From contig DATGEL010000039.1 in assembly GCA_035310145.1 (NCBI GenBank), positions 1-64,000 on the forward strand: a stretch of DNA of 64,000 nucleotides. The letters run 5' to 3'. Numbering within the stretch: the first letter of the stretch is position 1; every line of letters starts with the position of its first letter. The DNA is from Dehalococcoidia bacterium. GTDB lineage: Bacteria; Chloroflexota; Dehalococcoidia; CAUJGQ01. The translations under genes and the position numbers were made by a program. Below the pieces are notes generated by a model. It had not been told where the DNA came from. It made no database searches and saw nothing but the letters and a program-made list of their open reading frames with translations. Positions 8,417-18,591 of this stretch are shown here, piece after piece.

Positions 8417-9367
8417 TCAATGCAGCGTCACGCGCGGATCGACCACACCGTACCAGAGATCGGCCAGCAGGTTGGCGAGCACAATCACCGCGCCGGAGAG
8501 CATCACCAACGCCATCACGACCGGGATGTCGCGCCGCACCGTGGCCGTGACCGTGAGCTGGCCGAGCCCGTTCCAGTTGAAGATCTGCTCGGTAATAATC
8601 GCACCACCCACCATGTCGGGCAGGCTCAGGCCGAGCAGCGTGATGATCGGCATGATCGCGTTGCGCAGCGCGTGGCGGAACAGCACCTCGCGCCCCGTCA
8701 GCCCCTTCGCCCGCGCCGTGCGCACGTAGTCGAGCGAAAGCACTTCGAGCATCGAGGAGCGCAGGTAGCGCGACCAGCCGGCCGTGCGGATCAGCGTCAG
8801 CACCGCCAGCGGCAAGATCAGGTGCTTGAGATGGTCCAGCAGGCTGAAGCTGCGGCCGATCGTCTGCGTGCCGCCGGTGGGCAGCCAGTGCAGATCGACG
8901 GAGAAGAAGAGGATCAGCAGGATCGCCAGCCAGAACGACGGGATCGAGATGCCGAGAAAGCTGATCACGGTGACGACGTTGTCGCCGAACGAGTACTGGC
9001 GCACGGCCGAGAAGACGCCGATCGGCAGCGCGATCAGCAACGAGAGCAGGATCGAGCCGCCCAGCAGCTCGGCCGTGCGCGGCAGCCGCTCCCAGAGGAT
9101 CGTGAACACCGAGCGTTGTTGCAGGACGGAGATGCCCAGGTCGCCGCGCAGCCAATGGCCCATCAGGTGGAAGTACTGCTGGTACCAGGGCAGATCGAGA
9201 CCCAGGTAATGGCGCAGGCGGATGATCTCGGTCTGGCTGGCGCGCTCGCCCAGGGCGAACTCCGCCGCATCCCCCGGCGCCAGGTGGATCATCAGGAAGA
9301 CGATCAGCGAGATGCCGATCAGCAGCGGAATCGCCTGCACGAGCCGGCGGATAACGTATCGTCCCAT
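8417..9367 (-). CDS. Peptide/nickel ABC transporter permease, OppB type
   Basis: The 316-residue permease begins MGRYVIRRLVQAIPLLIGIS, the classic OppB/DppB N-terminus, and has about six membrane segments. The coupling loop is YVRTARAKGLTGREVLFRHA, followed by LRNAIMPIITLLGL. It pairs with the downstream OppC-like subunit to form the transmembrane channel. The spacing of 42 bases from the binding protein and 59 to OppC supports one transcript. Confidence 0.95.
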   Translation of the reverse strand: MGRYVIRRLVQAIPLLIGISLIVFLMIHLAPGDAAEFALGERASQTEIIRLRHYLGLDLPWYQQYFHLMGHWLRGDLGISVLQQRSVFTILWERLPRTAELLGGSILLSLLIALPIGVFSAVRQYSFGDNVVTVISFLGISIPSFWLAILLILFFSVDLHWLPTGGTQTIGRSFSLLDHLKHLILPLAVLTLIRTAGWSRYLRSSMLEVLSLDYVRTARAKGLTGREVLFRHALRNAIMPIITLLGLSLPDMVGGAIITEQIFNWNGLGQLTVTATVRRDIPVVMALVMLSGAVIVLANLLADLWYGVVDPRVTLH

Positions 9368-9409
9368 ACAGGCGATCCCGCCCCGAACGCATTCACCGCT
9401 AGCCGGGCG

Positions 9410-11320
9410 TTATCCAGACTTCCAGAGCTTCCAGGTGTCCCAGTACTGCCACATGGCGTTGGGCTGGAAGCCGAGGAAGTTCTTCTTCACCAGGATCAGA
9501 TCGCGCGGGAAGCCGAACCAGAGCGCCGGCAGGTCGTCGTTGATGATCGCCTGGAACTGCCCGAGCAGGTCCTTCTGCTTCACCAGGTCCGGCTCGCGGA
9601 TGATCTGATCGAGCAGCTTGTCGGCCTGCGGGTTGCTCCAGGCGCCGGCGTTGAGGCCGTTGGCTTTCACGCGCGGATCCCAGTCGCTCTTGTAGTAGCC
9701 GTAGTCGCTGAAGCCGGCGAAGAGGATGCGGCTGGCGAAGTAGAGATCCCAGTCGAACACCTTCAGCCGGCGGTTCTTCAGCGTCTGCGGCTCCAGCGTG
9801 TCGATCTGCAGCGCGAGGCCGAGCTTGCGGAAGTCCTCCTGCACCGAGACGGCGATCTTGTCCACCGGGTACTGCTGGCTGTTGGAGATGATGCCAATCA
9901 GCTTGATCGGCTTGCCGTCCTGGCCGACCAGGCTGCCCGAGCTGTCCTTCTTGTAGCCGGCGTCGGCCAGCATCTGCTGCGCCTTCGCCTGGTCGTAGTC
10001 CGGGCTCTTCAGCGTCGCGTTGTACGCCCAGGGGAAGGCGATCGAGCCGATCTTCTGCTCGTCGACGAAGCCCTTAAAGATCGCCTGCGCGTAGCCTTTG
10101 CGGTCGATGCCGATCGAAAGCGCCTGGCGCACCTGCTTGTTCTGCATGAACTCGGGGTGGTCCTGCTTGGTGCTCTTGAAGTTGATCCAGGCGTTCATGA
10201 AGGCCACCGCCGGCGGGTCGTAGAGCCAGGCCTCCTGGTTCTTGACCTGGTCGACCTCCGTGGCCGTCACCGGCCAGAGCAGGTCCGTGCTGCCGTTCAG
10301 CCAGGCGGTGATCTGCGCCTCGGTCTTGTCGACCTGCTGGAAGATGAACTTCTGGAAGTGCGGCTTGCCCGCCCAGTAGCTGTCGTTGCGCGCGTACTGG
10401 ATGTTGGGCGGCGAGTCGCCGGGCGCGTACTTCGTCTGCTTCCAGGCGCCGGTGCCGATCAGCATCTTGTCGGTGTACGGGTAGTCCTTCAGGCTCTTCT
10501 TCTGGTTCCAGAAGTCGTTGAACTGCGCCTTCTGCATGATGAACTGGTTGCAGGCGTTGAGGATCCAGTCGCCCGAGGTGTCCGAGAGGTCGAAGCGGAT
10601 CGTCTGCGCATCGACGACGACCGGGTCCTTCTGCATCAGCGGGAAGAAGCGGGCAACGGCGCTGTCGGGGTCGTCGCGGTAGGCGATGAAGGAGAAGGCG
10701 ACGTCATCGGCGGTGAAGGGCGTGCCGTCGTGCCACTTCACGTCGCTGCGCAGCTTGAAGGTGTAGCTCTTGCCGTCGGGCGAGATCGACCAGCTCGAGG
10801 CCAGCCAGGGCTTGGGGTCCAGCGTGTACTCGTCGATCCAGACCAGCGGGTCGTAGACGAAGGTGTAGGGCGAGTAACTGTTGAGCGCGGTGGGGTTGAA
10901 GGCGCTCAGGTCCTCGCTGCGGATGATCGTCAGCGTGTCGCTGTCAACCGGCGAGCCGGTGTAGCTCGGATACGGCTCGGTGCGCACCGTCAGCTTGCCG
11001 ATCGTGGCTGGCGCCGCCACGCCCGCGGCCGGGCTGCCGCCGCTGGCCGCCGCGGCTGCCGGCGTGCCCGTGGCGCCGGCCCCGGCGCCCGTGTTCGGCG
11101 CCGCCGACGGCGCCTGCGGCGTGGCCAGGTTGCTGGCGCCCTTGTTGTTCGCGGCGCCGCCGGTAGTGGCGGCCTTCTTGTTGTTGTTGCCGCCGCCGCA
11201 GGCGGCGAGCACCGGGCCGACAAGGCCCGCCGCCATCAGGCTGCCGAGCAGTCGACGGCGGCTGATCAGCATCCGGGCGAACCGTTGTTCAGCGCTCTCG
11301 GTTTCGGGCTGCGGAGTCAT
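9410..11320 (-). CDS. Peptide-binding lipoprotein of ABC transporter (SBP family 5)
   Basis: The 636-residue extracytoplasmic binding protein has a twin-arginine-like signal (SRRRLLGSLM) that ends in a lipobox with Cys (LAACGGG). A low-complexity Asn/Ala/Gly linker of about 80 residues follows. The family-5 solute-binding fold includes FKLRSDVKWHDGTPFTADDV and RQALSIGIDRKGYA. It captures oligopeptides, or perhaps another substrate of the OppA/DppA class, outside the cell and delivers them to the OppB/OppC-like pair encoded downstream. Substrate cannot be read from sequence. Confidence 0.93.
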   Translation of the reverse strand: MTPQPETESAEQRFARMLISRRRLLGSLMAAGLVGPVLAACGGGNNNKKAATTGGAANNKGASNLATPQAPSAAPNTGAGAGATGTPAAAAASGGSPAAGVAAPATIGKLTVRTEPYPSYTGSPVDSDTLTIIRSEDLSAFNPTALNSYSPYTFVYDPLVWIDEYTLDPKPWLASSWSISPDGKSYTFKLRSDVKWHDGTPFTADDVAFSFIAYRDDPDSAVARFFPLMQKDPVVVDAQTIRFDLSDTSGDWILNACNQFIMQKAQFNDFWNQKKSLKDYPYTDKMLIGTGAWKQTKYAPGDSPPNIQYARNDSYWAGKPHFQKFIFQQVDKTEAQITAWLNGSTDLLWPVTATEVDQVKNQEAWLYDPPAVAFMNAWINFKSTKQDHPEFMQNKQVRQALSIGIDRKGYAQAIFKGFVDEQKIGSIAFPWAYNATLKSPDYDQAKAQQMLADAGYKKDSSGSLVGQDGKPIKLIGIISNSQQYPVDKIAVSVQEDFRKLGLALQIDTLEPQTLKNRRLKVFDWDLYFASRILFAGFSDYGYYKSDWDPRVKANGLNAGAWSNPQADKLLDQIIREPDLVKQKDLLGQFQAIINDDLPALWFGFPRDLILVKKNFLGFQPNAMWQYWDTWKLWKSG

Positions 11321-11598
11321 ACCTGGCCTGTCCCTTCACTCCGTCCAGGAGGCGCGCGGGTGCGCTGCTCTGGGGACGGGATGACGAATCCCTTCGCAGA
11401 TAGACCGGCCGTTTGTTTCAATCCGCACCCGGCGCCTGCGCCAGGTGCGATGCCTTAGCATACACCCCCTCAGGGATGGCGTGCGCGTATCGCCCACGCC
11501 CACCGGCTGCACGCCAAACGGCAGCTCCGTTGCATGTCGCGGGCGTGACAGCGAACGCACACGCTGGTTTCGTGCGGCGCCGACGGTTGGCCGCGCCG

Positions 11599-13011
11599 TT
11601 ACTTGACGCCGAGGCTCTGCTCCACCTCCCCAATCGACTCGTCGACGATGCCGACGATCTCGTCGACCTCCTGCTTGTTGATGCAGAGCGGCGGCGCCAG
11701 GCTGATCATCGCCCCGGCCCGGCTCAGCAGGCCGCGCTTCTTCAGCGCATCGGTCATCTTCGTGTTCATGTCGTCGGCTTCGCCGAACTGCTCTTTCGTC
11801 TCGCGGTTCTTGACCAGCTCGACGGCGATCAACAGGCCGATGCCGCGCACCTCGCCGATCGAGGGGTGATACTCGCGCAGCCGGCGCAGCTCCTCCAGCA
11901 TGTAGTCGCCCTGCAGGCGGGCGTTCTCCACCAGCCCCTCGCGTTCGATGATCTGGATGTTCGCCAGCGCCACGGCGCAGGAGACCGGATGCGTGCCGAA
12001 GGTGATGCCGCCGCTGAAGGCCATCGACTTCTCGCCCACGAAGGCGTCGGCCACCTCCTGCTTCGCCATCACCGCCGAGATCGGCAGGTAGCCGCTGGAG
12101 ATGCCCTTCGCCACGGTCATCAGGTCGGGAATCACGGGCGTGTGCTCGATCGCGAACCACTTGCCGGTACGGCCGAAGCCGTTGATCACCTCGTCGGCGA
12201 TCAGCAGGATGCCGTACTTGTCGCAGATCTCGCGCAGCGTCGGCCAGTACTCGGCCGGCGGGATGAAGTTGGCGTTGGCCGAGGAGATCGGCTCCGCCAC
12301 GATCGCCGCCACCGTCTCCGGCTTCTCGAACTTGATCGTGTCCTCGATCGTGCGGGCGCAGAAGACGTCGCACTCGGGATACGTCTTCTCGTAGGGGCAG
12401 CGGTAGCAGTTGACGCCGGGAACTTGAATGGCGCCGGGCAAGAGCGGCTCAAACGGAGCGCGGTTGGCGTACTGGGCGCCGTTGATGCTCAGTGCGCCGG
12501 CGGTCATGCCGTGGTAGGAGCCGCGACGCGAGATGATCTTGTAGCGCTTCTTGTCGCCGCGGTTGTAGTGGTACTGCTTCGACATGCGGATCGCCGTCTC
12601 CACCGCCTCGGAGCCGGAGTTGGCGAAGTAGAACTTGGAGATCGAGCCCGGCGCCAGCTCGGCCAGCTTCGTCGCCAGGTCAACGCCCGGCCGCGTGGCG
12701 TAGGCGAAGGTGTTGATGTAGGCGAGCTTCTCCATCTGCTCGGCCGCGACGCGCGCCAGCTCCTTGCGCCCATGGCCCACGGCCACCACCCAGAGCCCCG
12801 ACATCGCGTCGATGTACGAACGCCCCTTGATGTCCTTGAGGCGCACGCCCTCGCCCTCGGTCAGCACCATGAAGCCGTCGGGCTTGGCCAGGTCGTTGTA
12901 CTGCTGCGTGTGGATCCAGAGGTGGTCCAGCCCGCGGCGGACGTAATCGTCGACCTCCGCTTCGTTGAACTGGCCGTTCTGCGCTGCCTGGGAAACGAGA
13001 CTGTCGACCAT
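11599..13011 (-). CDS. Class III aminotransferase (PLP-dependent, omega-transaminase type)
   Basis: The 470-residue enzyme shows the class III features. FANSGSEAVETAIRM binds the PLP phosphate, GSYHGMTAGAL is a substrate-site stretch, LIADEVINGFGRTG contains the cofactor Asp, and TVAKGISSGYLP contains the Schiff-base lysine. Such enzymes move amino groups from omega-amino acids or amines to pyruvate. The start has AAGGAG eight bases upstream. Alanine dehydrogenase lies 51 bases upstream in the same orientation. It could recycle the alanine formed back to pyruvate and ammonia, an inference from context. Confidence 0.92.
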   Translation of the reverse strand: MVDSLVSQAAQNGQFNEAEVDDYVRRGLDHLWIHTQQYNDLAKPDGFMVLTEGEGVRLKDIKGRSYIDAMSGLWVVAVGHGRKELARVAAEQMEKLAYINTFAYATRPGVDLATKLAELAPGSISKFYFANSGSEAVETAIRMSKQYHYNRGDKKRYKIISRRGSYHGMTAGALSINGAQYANRAPFEPLLPGAIQVPGVNCYRCPYEKTYPECDVFCARTIEDTIKFEKPETVAAIVAEPISSANANFIPPAEYWPTLREICDKYGILLIADEVINGFGRTGKWFAIEHTPVIPDLMTVAKGISSGYLPISAVMAKQEVADAFVGEKSMAFSGGITFGTHPVSCAVALANIQIIEREGLVENARLQGDYMLEELRRLREYHPSIGEVRGIGLLIAVELVKNRETKEQFGEADDMNTKMTDALKKRGLLSRAGAMISLAPPLCINKQEVDEIVGIVDESIGEVEQSLGVK

Positions 13012-13062
13012 GCCGTCTACTCCTTATGCCCAATACCCTACACTCGTTCGATCGGCGGCGTC

Positions 13063-14148
13063 TCAGGCGCTCGCCGGCAGCTCCTTCAGCGAGTCCAGCA
13101 GGATGCGGCCGCCGCTGATGTTGACGGCCTCCGCCAGCGCTCGACTATCCTGCAAGGCACGCTCCGGCCCCAGCCGCAGCACCGGCTCCAAATACGGCGT
13201 CAGCGCGTGGCTCAGGGCGATGCTGGCCGAGCGCGGCACCATGCTGGGAATGTTCGTCACGCAGTAGTGCAGCACGCCCTCCTCGACATAGATTGGGTCG
13301 GCGTGCGAGGTTGGGCGTGAGGTCTCGAAGCAGCCGCCCTGGTCGATGGCCACGTCGACGGCAACGGAGCGCGGCGGCATGCGCGCGATCTGGGCGCGGC
13401 TGACGACGTGCGGCGCCCGTGCGCCGGTGATGTAGACGCCGCCCACCAGCAGATCCGCGTCCGCCAGTTCGTCGGCCAGCCGGCCCGCCTCGGGCGTGAG
13501 CATGCCGGCCCGCGGATAGCGGGCGCGCAGCTCGTCGAGGCGGCGCGGGTTGGCGTCGACAAAGACGACGCGCACCCCCTCGCCGTAGGCCAGCCGGCCG
13601 CACTCCTCGCCCACGACGCCGCTGCCGACCACGACGACCTTGCCGGCGTGCTTGCCCTCGATGCCCGGCAGCAGCACACCGCGGCCGCCGCTCGTCGCCT
13701 CCAGATAGTGCTCGCCGATCTGCAGCGCCAGCGCCCCGGCGACGGCGCTCATCGGCCGCAGCACGGGATGCTGGCCGTCTTCGGCGATCGTCTCGTAGCC
13801 CAGCGCGGTGGCGCCGCAGTGGCGCAGCGGCCCGATCAGCGCGGGGAAGGCGGCGAGGTGCAGAAAGCTCAAGTAGAGCTGGCCGGGCCGCAGCAGCGCG
13901 ATCTCCGGCAGCGTCGGCTCTTTGACCTTGATCACCACGTCGGCGGCGGCGAACAGCGCCTCCGGGGTAGGCGCAAGGCCGGCGCCGGCCGCGGTGAACT
14001 GCTCGTCGGGGAAGCCAGACTCGACGCCGGCGCCGGCCTGCACGAGGATCGTGGCGCCGGTCTCGCGCAGGCGGCGCACGTCATCGGGCGTGAGCGTGAT
14101 GCGGCGCTCGGCGGGCTTGGTCTCTTTGAGCACTCCCAGCGTAACCAC
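13063..14148 (-). CDS. ald: Alanine dehydrogenase
   Basis: The 361-residue NAD-dependent enzyme interconverts L-alanine and pyruvate plus ammonia. Family marks are LKETKPAERRITLTPDDV at the N-terminus, VIKVKEP (substrate lysine), LYLSFLHLA (catalytic His), the Rossmann motif VVVGSGVVGEECG, and DQGGCFETSRPTSHADP near the C-terminus. GTG 14148 is the start because GGAGGG precedes it. The longer ORF from 14244 has no family match. It is in operon order with the downstream aminotransferase. Confidence 0.93.
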   Translation of the reverse strand: MVTLGVLKETKPAERRITLTPDDVRRLRETGATILVQAGAGVESGFPDEQFTAAGAGLAPTPEALFAAADVVIKVKEPTLPEIALLRPGQLYLSFLHLAAFPALIGPLRHCGATALGYETIAEDGQHPVLRPMSAVAGALALQIGEHYLEATSGGRGVLLPGIEGKHAGKVVVVGSGVVGEECGRLAYGEGVRVVFVDANPRRLDELRARYPRAGMLTPEAGRLADELADADLLVGGVYITGARAPHVVSRAQIARMPPRSVAVDVAIDQGGCFETSRPTSHADPIYVEEGVLHYCVTNIPSMVPRSASIALSHALTPYLEPVLRLGPERALQDSRALAEAVNISGGRILLDSLKELPASA

Positions 14149-14355
14149 GCATCCCTCCGCGGGCCGCGATCGCCTCTGGCCTTCGGCTCTCTTCTCACCG
14201 CAGTATAGAGAGCAGGTGGCGGGAATACGTGCCATTATCGGCAATGTCTGGCCCGGATGGCTGCCGCTTCCGGCAATTGTTTCCCGATCGATAGCCGAAA
14301 GGGGCGGAGTGTGTCGAAAGCATTGAGCGGCGCCTCCCTGCCGCGCCGTCCGGAT

Positions 14356-14967
14356 CTACGCGCGGCTGGCGCTCGACCGCGGCCGCAGCCACGCCTGCCA
14401 GGCCGGCCAGGCCTGCACCTGCGCGGCCAGCTCGGCATAGCCGCGGGCGCCGGGGTGGGCGCCGTCGTTCGCCTCTGCTTCGGGCAGCCAGTACGTTGCC
14501 GCCAGCAGCGCCTCGACCACCGGCAGATAGGGCACGCCGGCCGCAGCGCAGACCGGGGCGAGATCGCGCGAGAGGGCGCCGATGCGCTCGTTCTGCGCGG
14601 CGTCGGCCAGCGGCGTGGGTCCGACCATCAGCACCGGCCAGCGCCGGCAGGCGCCGGCGAGGATCGTGGCGGCGTTCGCCAGCGAGACGGCCGGCGCCAC
14701 GCGGCGCCGGCCGTCTTCGATCGTCGTGTCGTTGGCGCCGAAGGAGAAGACCAGTCCCGCCGCTTCGCTCGCCGGCAGGCGGCGGGCGGTTTCCTCTTCC
14801 CAGCGGGCGCGGATGTCGGCGCTGGTATCGCGGCGAATGCCGAGGTTGTAGCAGGTGAGGTCGTGCCCCGCGCTGCGGGCGGCGACGCAGACGCGGCCGG
14901 TCCAGCCCAGGAACTCCGGATCGCCGGTGCCGTTGACGAACGAATCTCCAACGAAGCAGATGCGCAT
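14356..14967 (-). CDS. SGNH/GDSL-family hydrolase
   Basis: The 203-residue protein opens with MRICFVGDSFVNGTG, block I of GDSL esterases with the nucleophilic Ser. It continues with GLVFSFGANDTT (block III, Gly and Asn of the oxyanion hole) and ends with NDGAHPGARGYAEL (block V, Asp-x-x-His). It has no signal peptide and should be a cytoplasmic esterase, thioesterase or lysophospholipase-type enzyme. ATG 14967 is chosen because the family motif begins there. It is divergent from the Lrp-type regulator. Confidence 0.87.
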   Translation of the reverse strand: MRICFVGDSFVNGTGDPEFLGWTGRVCVAARSAGHDLTCYNLGIRRDTSADIRARWEEETARRLPASEAAGLVFSFGANDTTIEDGRRRVAPAVSLANAATILAGACRRWPVLMVGPTPLADAAQNERIGALSRDLAPVCAAAGVPYLPVVEALLAATYWLPEAEANDGAHPGARGYAELAAQVQAWPAWQAWLRPRSSASRA

Positions 14968-15149
14968 CCGCGTCCCCCCGGTTCGCCGGCGGGCTGCTGC
15001 CGCGCGGCGCACGGCCCACCGCCGGACACTGGCCGAAGCCCGGTTCTTTCGCTTCGTGAGACTCGCCGACTCTCCGATTTGCCCCTGTGCCGATTTACCC
15101 CATTGCCCCCAATTACCCCAGCTATCAAGGAGCGCCAAGGAGGCAGCCG

Positions 15150-15713
15150 ATGACCGCCCTGGATCAGATCGATCTCCAGCTCCTGCGCCTGCTGCGCAAA
15201 GATGCCTCCGTCGGCCACGGCCAGCTCGCCGCCGAATTGTACCTCTCGCCGCGCACCGTGCGCTCCCGCATCCAGCGCCTGCGCGAGGCGGGCGTGATCC
15301 GCTTTACGGTCTGCATCAACCGCGAGAAGGCGGGCTTTCCGGCCGCGGCGGATGTCGTGGCGCAGGTAGAAGGGAACCGCGTGGCGCGCATCGCCGAGCA
15401 GATCGCGCAGTTCCCCGAAGTCGGCTACGTGGCGATCACCACGGGCAGCCACGACATCAGCATCCAGGTCTACGGGCAGTCGACGGACGAGATCCATCGC
15501 TTCGTGGTGGAGAAGCTGGCGCTGGTGCCCGGCGTGATCCGCACCAACACCTTCGTCCTCTTCAAAATCATCGAGGAGTGCTCATGGGCGCCGCCGCTGC
15601 TCGCCGAGGGCGGCGAGAAACGCAAGCGCGGCCGGCGGCCCTCACCCTCACCCCCGACCCCTCTCCCTCTCCCAATCCTGGGAGAAGGAGAGGGGCGATC
15701 CTGGGGGGAATAG
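15150..15713 (+). CDS. Lrp/AsnC-family transcriptional regulator
   Basis: An AAGGAGG site precedes ATG 15150. Residues 1-60 form the Lrp winged helix (LDQIDLQLLRLLRKDASVGH, then LSPRTVRSRIQRLREAGVI). Residues about 65-145 form the ligand-binding RAM/AsnC domain (VARIAEQIAQFPEVGYVAIT). Such proteins sense amino acids. The neighbouring aminotransferase, alanine dehydrogenase and peptide transporter are plausible targets. The last 25 or so residues (SPSPPTPLPLPILGEGEG) are translated from an intergenic palindromic repeat, so the original stop was lost or replaced. Confidence 0.9.
   Translation: MTALDQIDLQLLRLLRKDASVGHGQLAAELYLSPRTVRSRIQRLREAGVIRFTVCINREKAGFPAAADVVAQVEGNRVARIAEQIAQFPEVGYVAITTGSHDISIQVYGQSTDEIHRFVVEKLALVPGVIRTNTFVLFKIIEECSWAPPLLAEGGEKRKRGRRPSPSPPTPLPLPILGEGEGRSWGE
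15658..15695. repeat. C/T-rich palindromic repeat, copy C, inside the Lrp reading frame
   Basis: Left arm 15658-15674, loop ATCC, right arm 15679-15695, 16 of 17 positions paired. It is preceded by the same CCCTCACCC stretch as copy A. Here the repeat lies inside an open reading frame and supplies the C-terminal residues of the Lrp-type regulator. Confidence 0.8.
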
Positions 15714-15883
15714 TTCCGGGAGGGCGTCGGGTTAGGCGGGGCGCGGGGCGCACGCGGTGCGCCCCCACAAGCGGCCTCCTGCATCCCGCCTTCAGCCCGT
15801 TCCATCCGGTCAATCGATCTCCCCTTCCCCTAGCATTGGGGGCACGAGAGATGAACCGGGGGATGGGGGCCCGGTTTGCCAAA

Positions 15884-17563
15884 CTAACGCGCCCGCGGAT
15901 TGTCGGCGAAGATGCGCACGCCGCGGTGCGGCTCGCGGCCGCGGCTCACCGAGGTCAGGTTGAAGCGCTGCGCCAGCTCGTGCTGCTTGCGGCGGATATA
16001 GGACGGCTGCGGCGGCAGTTGCACCGACGGCTCGCCGTGCACGCGGATGTCGTTGATCGCATCCTCCGCCTCGCGCAGCGCCTCGAACTCCGGGTCGAAC
16101 GCGCGCCGCACCGGCCGCTGCTGCGTGACCGAGAGCAGCATGCGCTCGATCTGCGAGACGGCGTTCGAGCGCAGCACCGAAAGCGGGATGTGCCGGTCTT
16201 CCGCGTCGCGCAGCGCCGGCGGCTTGCGGCGGAAGTAGCTGTTCAGCGTGAACACCGTGTCCGCCTCGTCCAGGCTGTCCACCACCTTCGCCGCCACGCG
16301 CGTCTCGCGGATCGCCTGCTCCAGGCGCGAGCGCGAGATGCCGAAGGGGTAGATGCGCGTGCTGTGCGGCGCCTCGTCCGGATCGGCCGGCGCGATCACT
16401 TCCTCCGCCGGCAGCGCCGCGCTGTCCTGCACCACGTAGGGCCCTGGTGTGGGCGCCGGTCGCGACGCCTGGCCGTAGCCGCCGTGCCGCCCGCCGCGGC
16501 GGAAGCGTCGGTCCGCGAAGGCACGGTTCTCGAACGGATTCAGCTCGGCCAGCTCGCCGCGCTCTTCGATCGCACTGCTGATCGAGCCGTCCGTCCGCAT
16601 CTCGCGCAGCTCGGCGTTGACCGCGAAGCCGCGCAGCAGCGCATCCACCGTTTCCGCCACGTCCTGGTGCAGCGCCACGCGGTCCCAACTCTGGATTTCG
16701 ACGATGATGTCAAAGGTCGGCGGCGCCTTGCGCTCGAGGATCGACTTCTGCGTGCCGCGGCGCCGTGCCTCCTCGTCGCCCAGCGTCACGGACTGAATGC
16801 CGCCGACGAGATCGGAGAGCGTCGGGTTCTGCATCAGGTTTTCCACCGCATTGCCGTGCGCCGTGCCCACGAGCTGCACGCCGCGTTCGGCGATCGTGCG
16901 CGCCGCCTGCGCCTCGAGTTCGGTGCCGATCTCGTCGATCACCACCACTTCGGGCATGTGGTTCTCGACTGCTTCGATCATCGTGGCGTGCTGGGCGCTG
17001 GGCGTGCGCACCTGCATGCGCCGCGCCGAGCCGATCGCCGGGTGGGGAATGTCGCCGTCGCCGGCGATCTCGTTGCTGGTGTCGACGATGATCACGCGCT
17101 TGTTGAGGTCGTCGGCCAGCACGCGCGCCGTCTCGCGCAGCATCGTGGTCTTGCCGACGCCCGGCCGCCCCAGCAGCAGGATGCTCTTGCCGCTCTGCAC
17201 CAGGTCTTCGATCAGCTGGATCGTGCCGAACACGGCGCGGCCCACGCGGCAGGTGAGTCCGACCACGCGCCCAGCGCGGTTGCGAATGCAGGAGATGCGG
17301 TGCAACGTGCGCTCGATGCCGGCGCGGTTGTCGTCGCCGAAGTCGCCGATGCGCTCGATCACGAAGTCGAGGTCGGCGTGCGTGACCTCGACGCTGCCCA
17401 GCACCACCTCGCGGCCGGGGTAGCGGGCGCTGGGCAGGCGGCCGAGGTCCATCACGATTTCGAGCAGCTCGCGGTTGTCGTCGCGCTGCTTCAGCGGCGC
17501 GACGAGGTGCGGCGGCAGGGCGCCGAGCAGGGCATCCAGGTCGTCGGTGATCGTGCGTTCCAT
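15884..17563 (-). CDS. AAA ATPase with C-terminal R3H domain (Ycf45/SpoIIIAA-like)
   Basis: The 559-residue protein has an RecA/AAA-type ATPase core with Walker [14 protein letters not shown] (about residues 130-145), Walker [15 protein letters not shown], and a conserved [12 protein letters not shown] segment. Its last 45 residues form an R3H single-strand nucleic acid binding domain with the RxxxH pattern ([13 protein letters not shown], then [13 protein letters not shown]). Similar proteins occur in cyanobacteria, plastids (Ycf45) and Chloroflexota, and are distantly related to SpoIIIAA. The exact role is unknown, but nucleic acid remodelling is likely. A charged linker of about 90 residues separates the domains. 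Confidence 0.88.
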   Translation of the reverse strand: MERTITDDLDALLGALPPHLVAPLKQRDDNRELLEIVMDLGRLPSARYPGREVVLGSVEVTHADLDFVIERIGDFGDDNRAGIERTLHRISCIRNRAGRVVGLTCRVGRAVFGTIQLIEDLVQSGKSILLLGRPGVGKTTMLRETARVLADDLNKRVIIVDTSNEIAGDGDIPHPAIGSARRMQVRTPSAQHATMIEAVENHMPEVVVIDEIGTELEAQAARTIAERGVQLVGTAHGNAVENLMQNPTLSDLVGGIQSVTLGDEEARRRGTQKSILERKAPPTFDIIVEIQSWDRVALHQDVAETVDALLRGFAVNAELREMRTDGSISSAIEERGELAELNPFENRAFADRRFRRGGRHGGYGQASRPAPTPGPYVVQDSAALPAEEVIAPADPDEAPHSTRIYPFGISRSRLEQAIRETRVAAKVVDSLDEADTVFTLNSYFRRKPPALRDAEDRHIPLSVLRSNAVSQIERMLLSVTQQRPVRRAFDPEFEALREAEDAINDIRVHGEPSVQLPPQPSYIRRKQHELAQRFNLTSVSRGREPHRGVRIFADNPRAR

Positions 17564-17615
17564 CTCAGATGTTCTCGTAATTTCTTGCGTGGGTTTCCCG
17601 AGCGCTGGTCGGGCT

Positions 17616-18572
17616 TCAACCGGTGGCGAGCGGCTGGTGCGCCGGTACGCGCACCGGCTTCGCCTCCTTGATCGGCGTCACCAGCCGCTTGACCAGCCCG
17701 TCGAACTCGGCCACGGGGGCGAAGCCCTGTTCGCGGTGCATCGCCAGCAGGTTTTCGGCGTAGCGCGGCACCAGGCTGTACAGCGGCCGGTGCCGGCCGA
17801 GCAGGCCCACCGCGTGCGCCAGCAGCGCCGGGCCGTGCGCCGCTCCGTCCGGGTGCAGCAGCAAGTCGATGCGGCCGACCTCGCCGTCGGGCACGGCGCG
17901 CAGCCAGGCGACGATGCGGCCGTCGGTCTCGGCCACCAGGTCATGATGGCCGCGGCCCTGGCTGCGCCGCTCCTGACCCGCGATCCACTCGGCGTAGGTC
18001 GCGGCCTCGTAGCGGCGCACGCTCTCCGGCGTGACGGCATTGTAGAGGCGGAAGAGGGCGAAGCCGTCGGCGCGGGCGCGCTTGCGCAGGCTCAGCCCCT
18101 GGTCGAGCGGCTGCTCCGATGCGGGCTCACTGAGCTGCAACAGCGTTTCGTGCACGTAGGGCATGAAACCCAGCGCCCGCGCCGCCTCCAGCGCGGCGCT
18201 GCCGGCTTCCAGGCGCAGAAAGACGCGCAGCGTACCGGCGCCCGCGGCAGCGGCAATCAGCTGATCGACCAGGGCATCAAGCGTGGGCTGGCGCTCGTCG
18301 CAGGCGATGATCAGGCAATCGACCTCCCAGGCAAGCCGGCTGCCGCGCGCCCGCGCCGAGATCAGGCCGCGGATGGTCAGCCCTTCGACACTGATCCAGG
18401 TGTGCCGGCCGGTGGCGAAGGAGAACCACTGCTCGAAGGCATTCTCGAGCAGGCGGGCGCCCGCGCGGCGGCCAAGCCGGTCCCAGGTATGCGCCTCGTT
18501 GGCGTAGACGCGGCCGTCGAAGGAGACGAGCGCGACGAGGTCGGTCGGGCGGACGGGCCGCGCGGTGGTCAT
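17616..18572 (-). CDS. GNAT-like acetyltransferase family protein
   Basis: The 318-residue protein starts [20 protein letters not shown] and seems to contain two GNAT-fold halves. The second contains [19 protein letters not shown] and [19 protein letters not shown]. The acetyl-CoA P-loop is weak, so activity is uncertain. ATG 18572 is preferred. A start at 18632 would add 20 residues and overlap the upstream pdxT gene. It follows pdxT by 19 bases and may be cotranscribed. Confidence 0.6.
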   Translation of the reverse strand: MTTARPVRPTDLVALVSFDGRVYANEAHTWDRLGRRAGARLLENAFEQWFSFATGRHTWISVEGLTIRGLISARARGSRLAWEVDCLIIACDERQPTLDALVDQLIAAAAGAGTLRVFLRLEAGSAALEAARALGFMPYVHETLLQLSEPASEQPLDQGLSLRKRARADGFALFRLYNAVTPESVRRYEAATYAEWIAGQERRSQGRGHHDLVAETDGRIVAWLRAVPDGEVGRIDLLLHPDGAAHGPALLAHAVGLLGRHRPLYSLVPRYAENLLAMHREQGFAPVAEFDGLVKRLVTPIKEAKPVRVPAHQPLATG

Positions 18573-18591
18573 CGTGCTGCCGAAGACATCC

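Noticed and set aside
8351-11458. A 1035-codon plus-strand open frame
   Set aside because: It is antisense to clear oppB and oppA genes. Its composition is Arg/Gln/Val-rich as expected for shadow frames in GC-rich DNA, and it has no family similarity.
14855-17671. A 938-codon plus-strand open frame
   Set aside because: It covers an Lrp regulator in another frame and the antisense of the R3H ATPase gene. The residues are low complexity with no motif.
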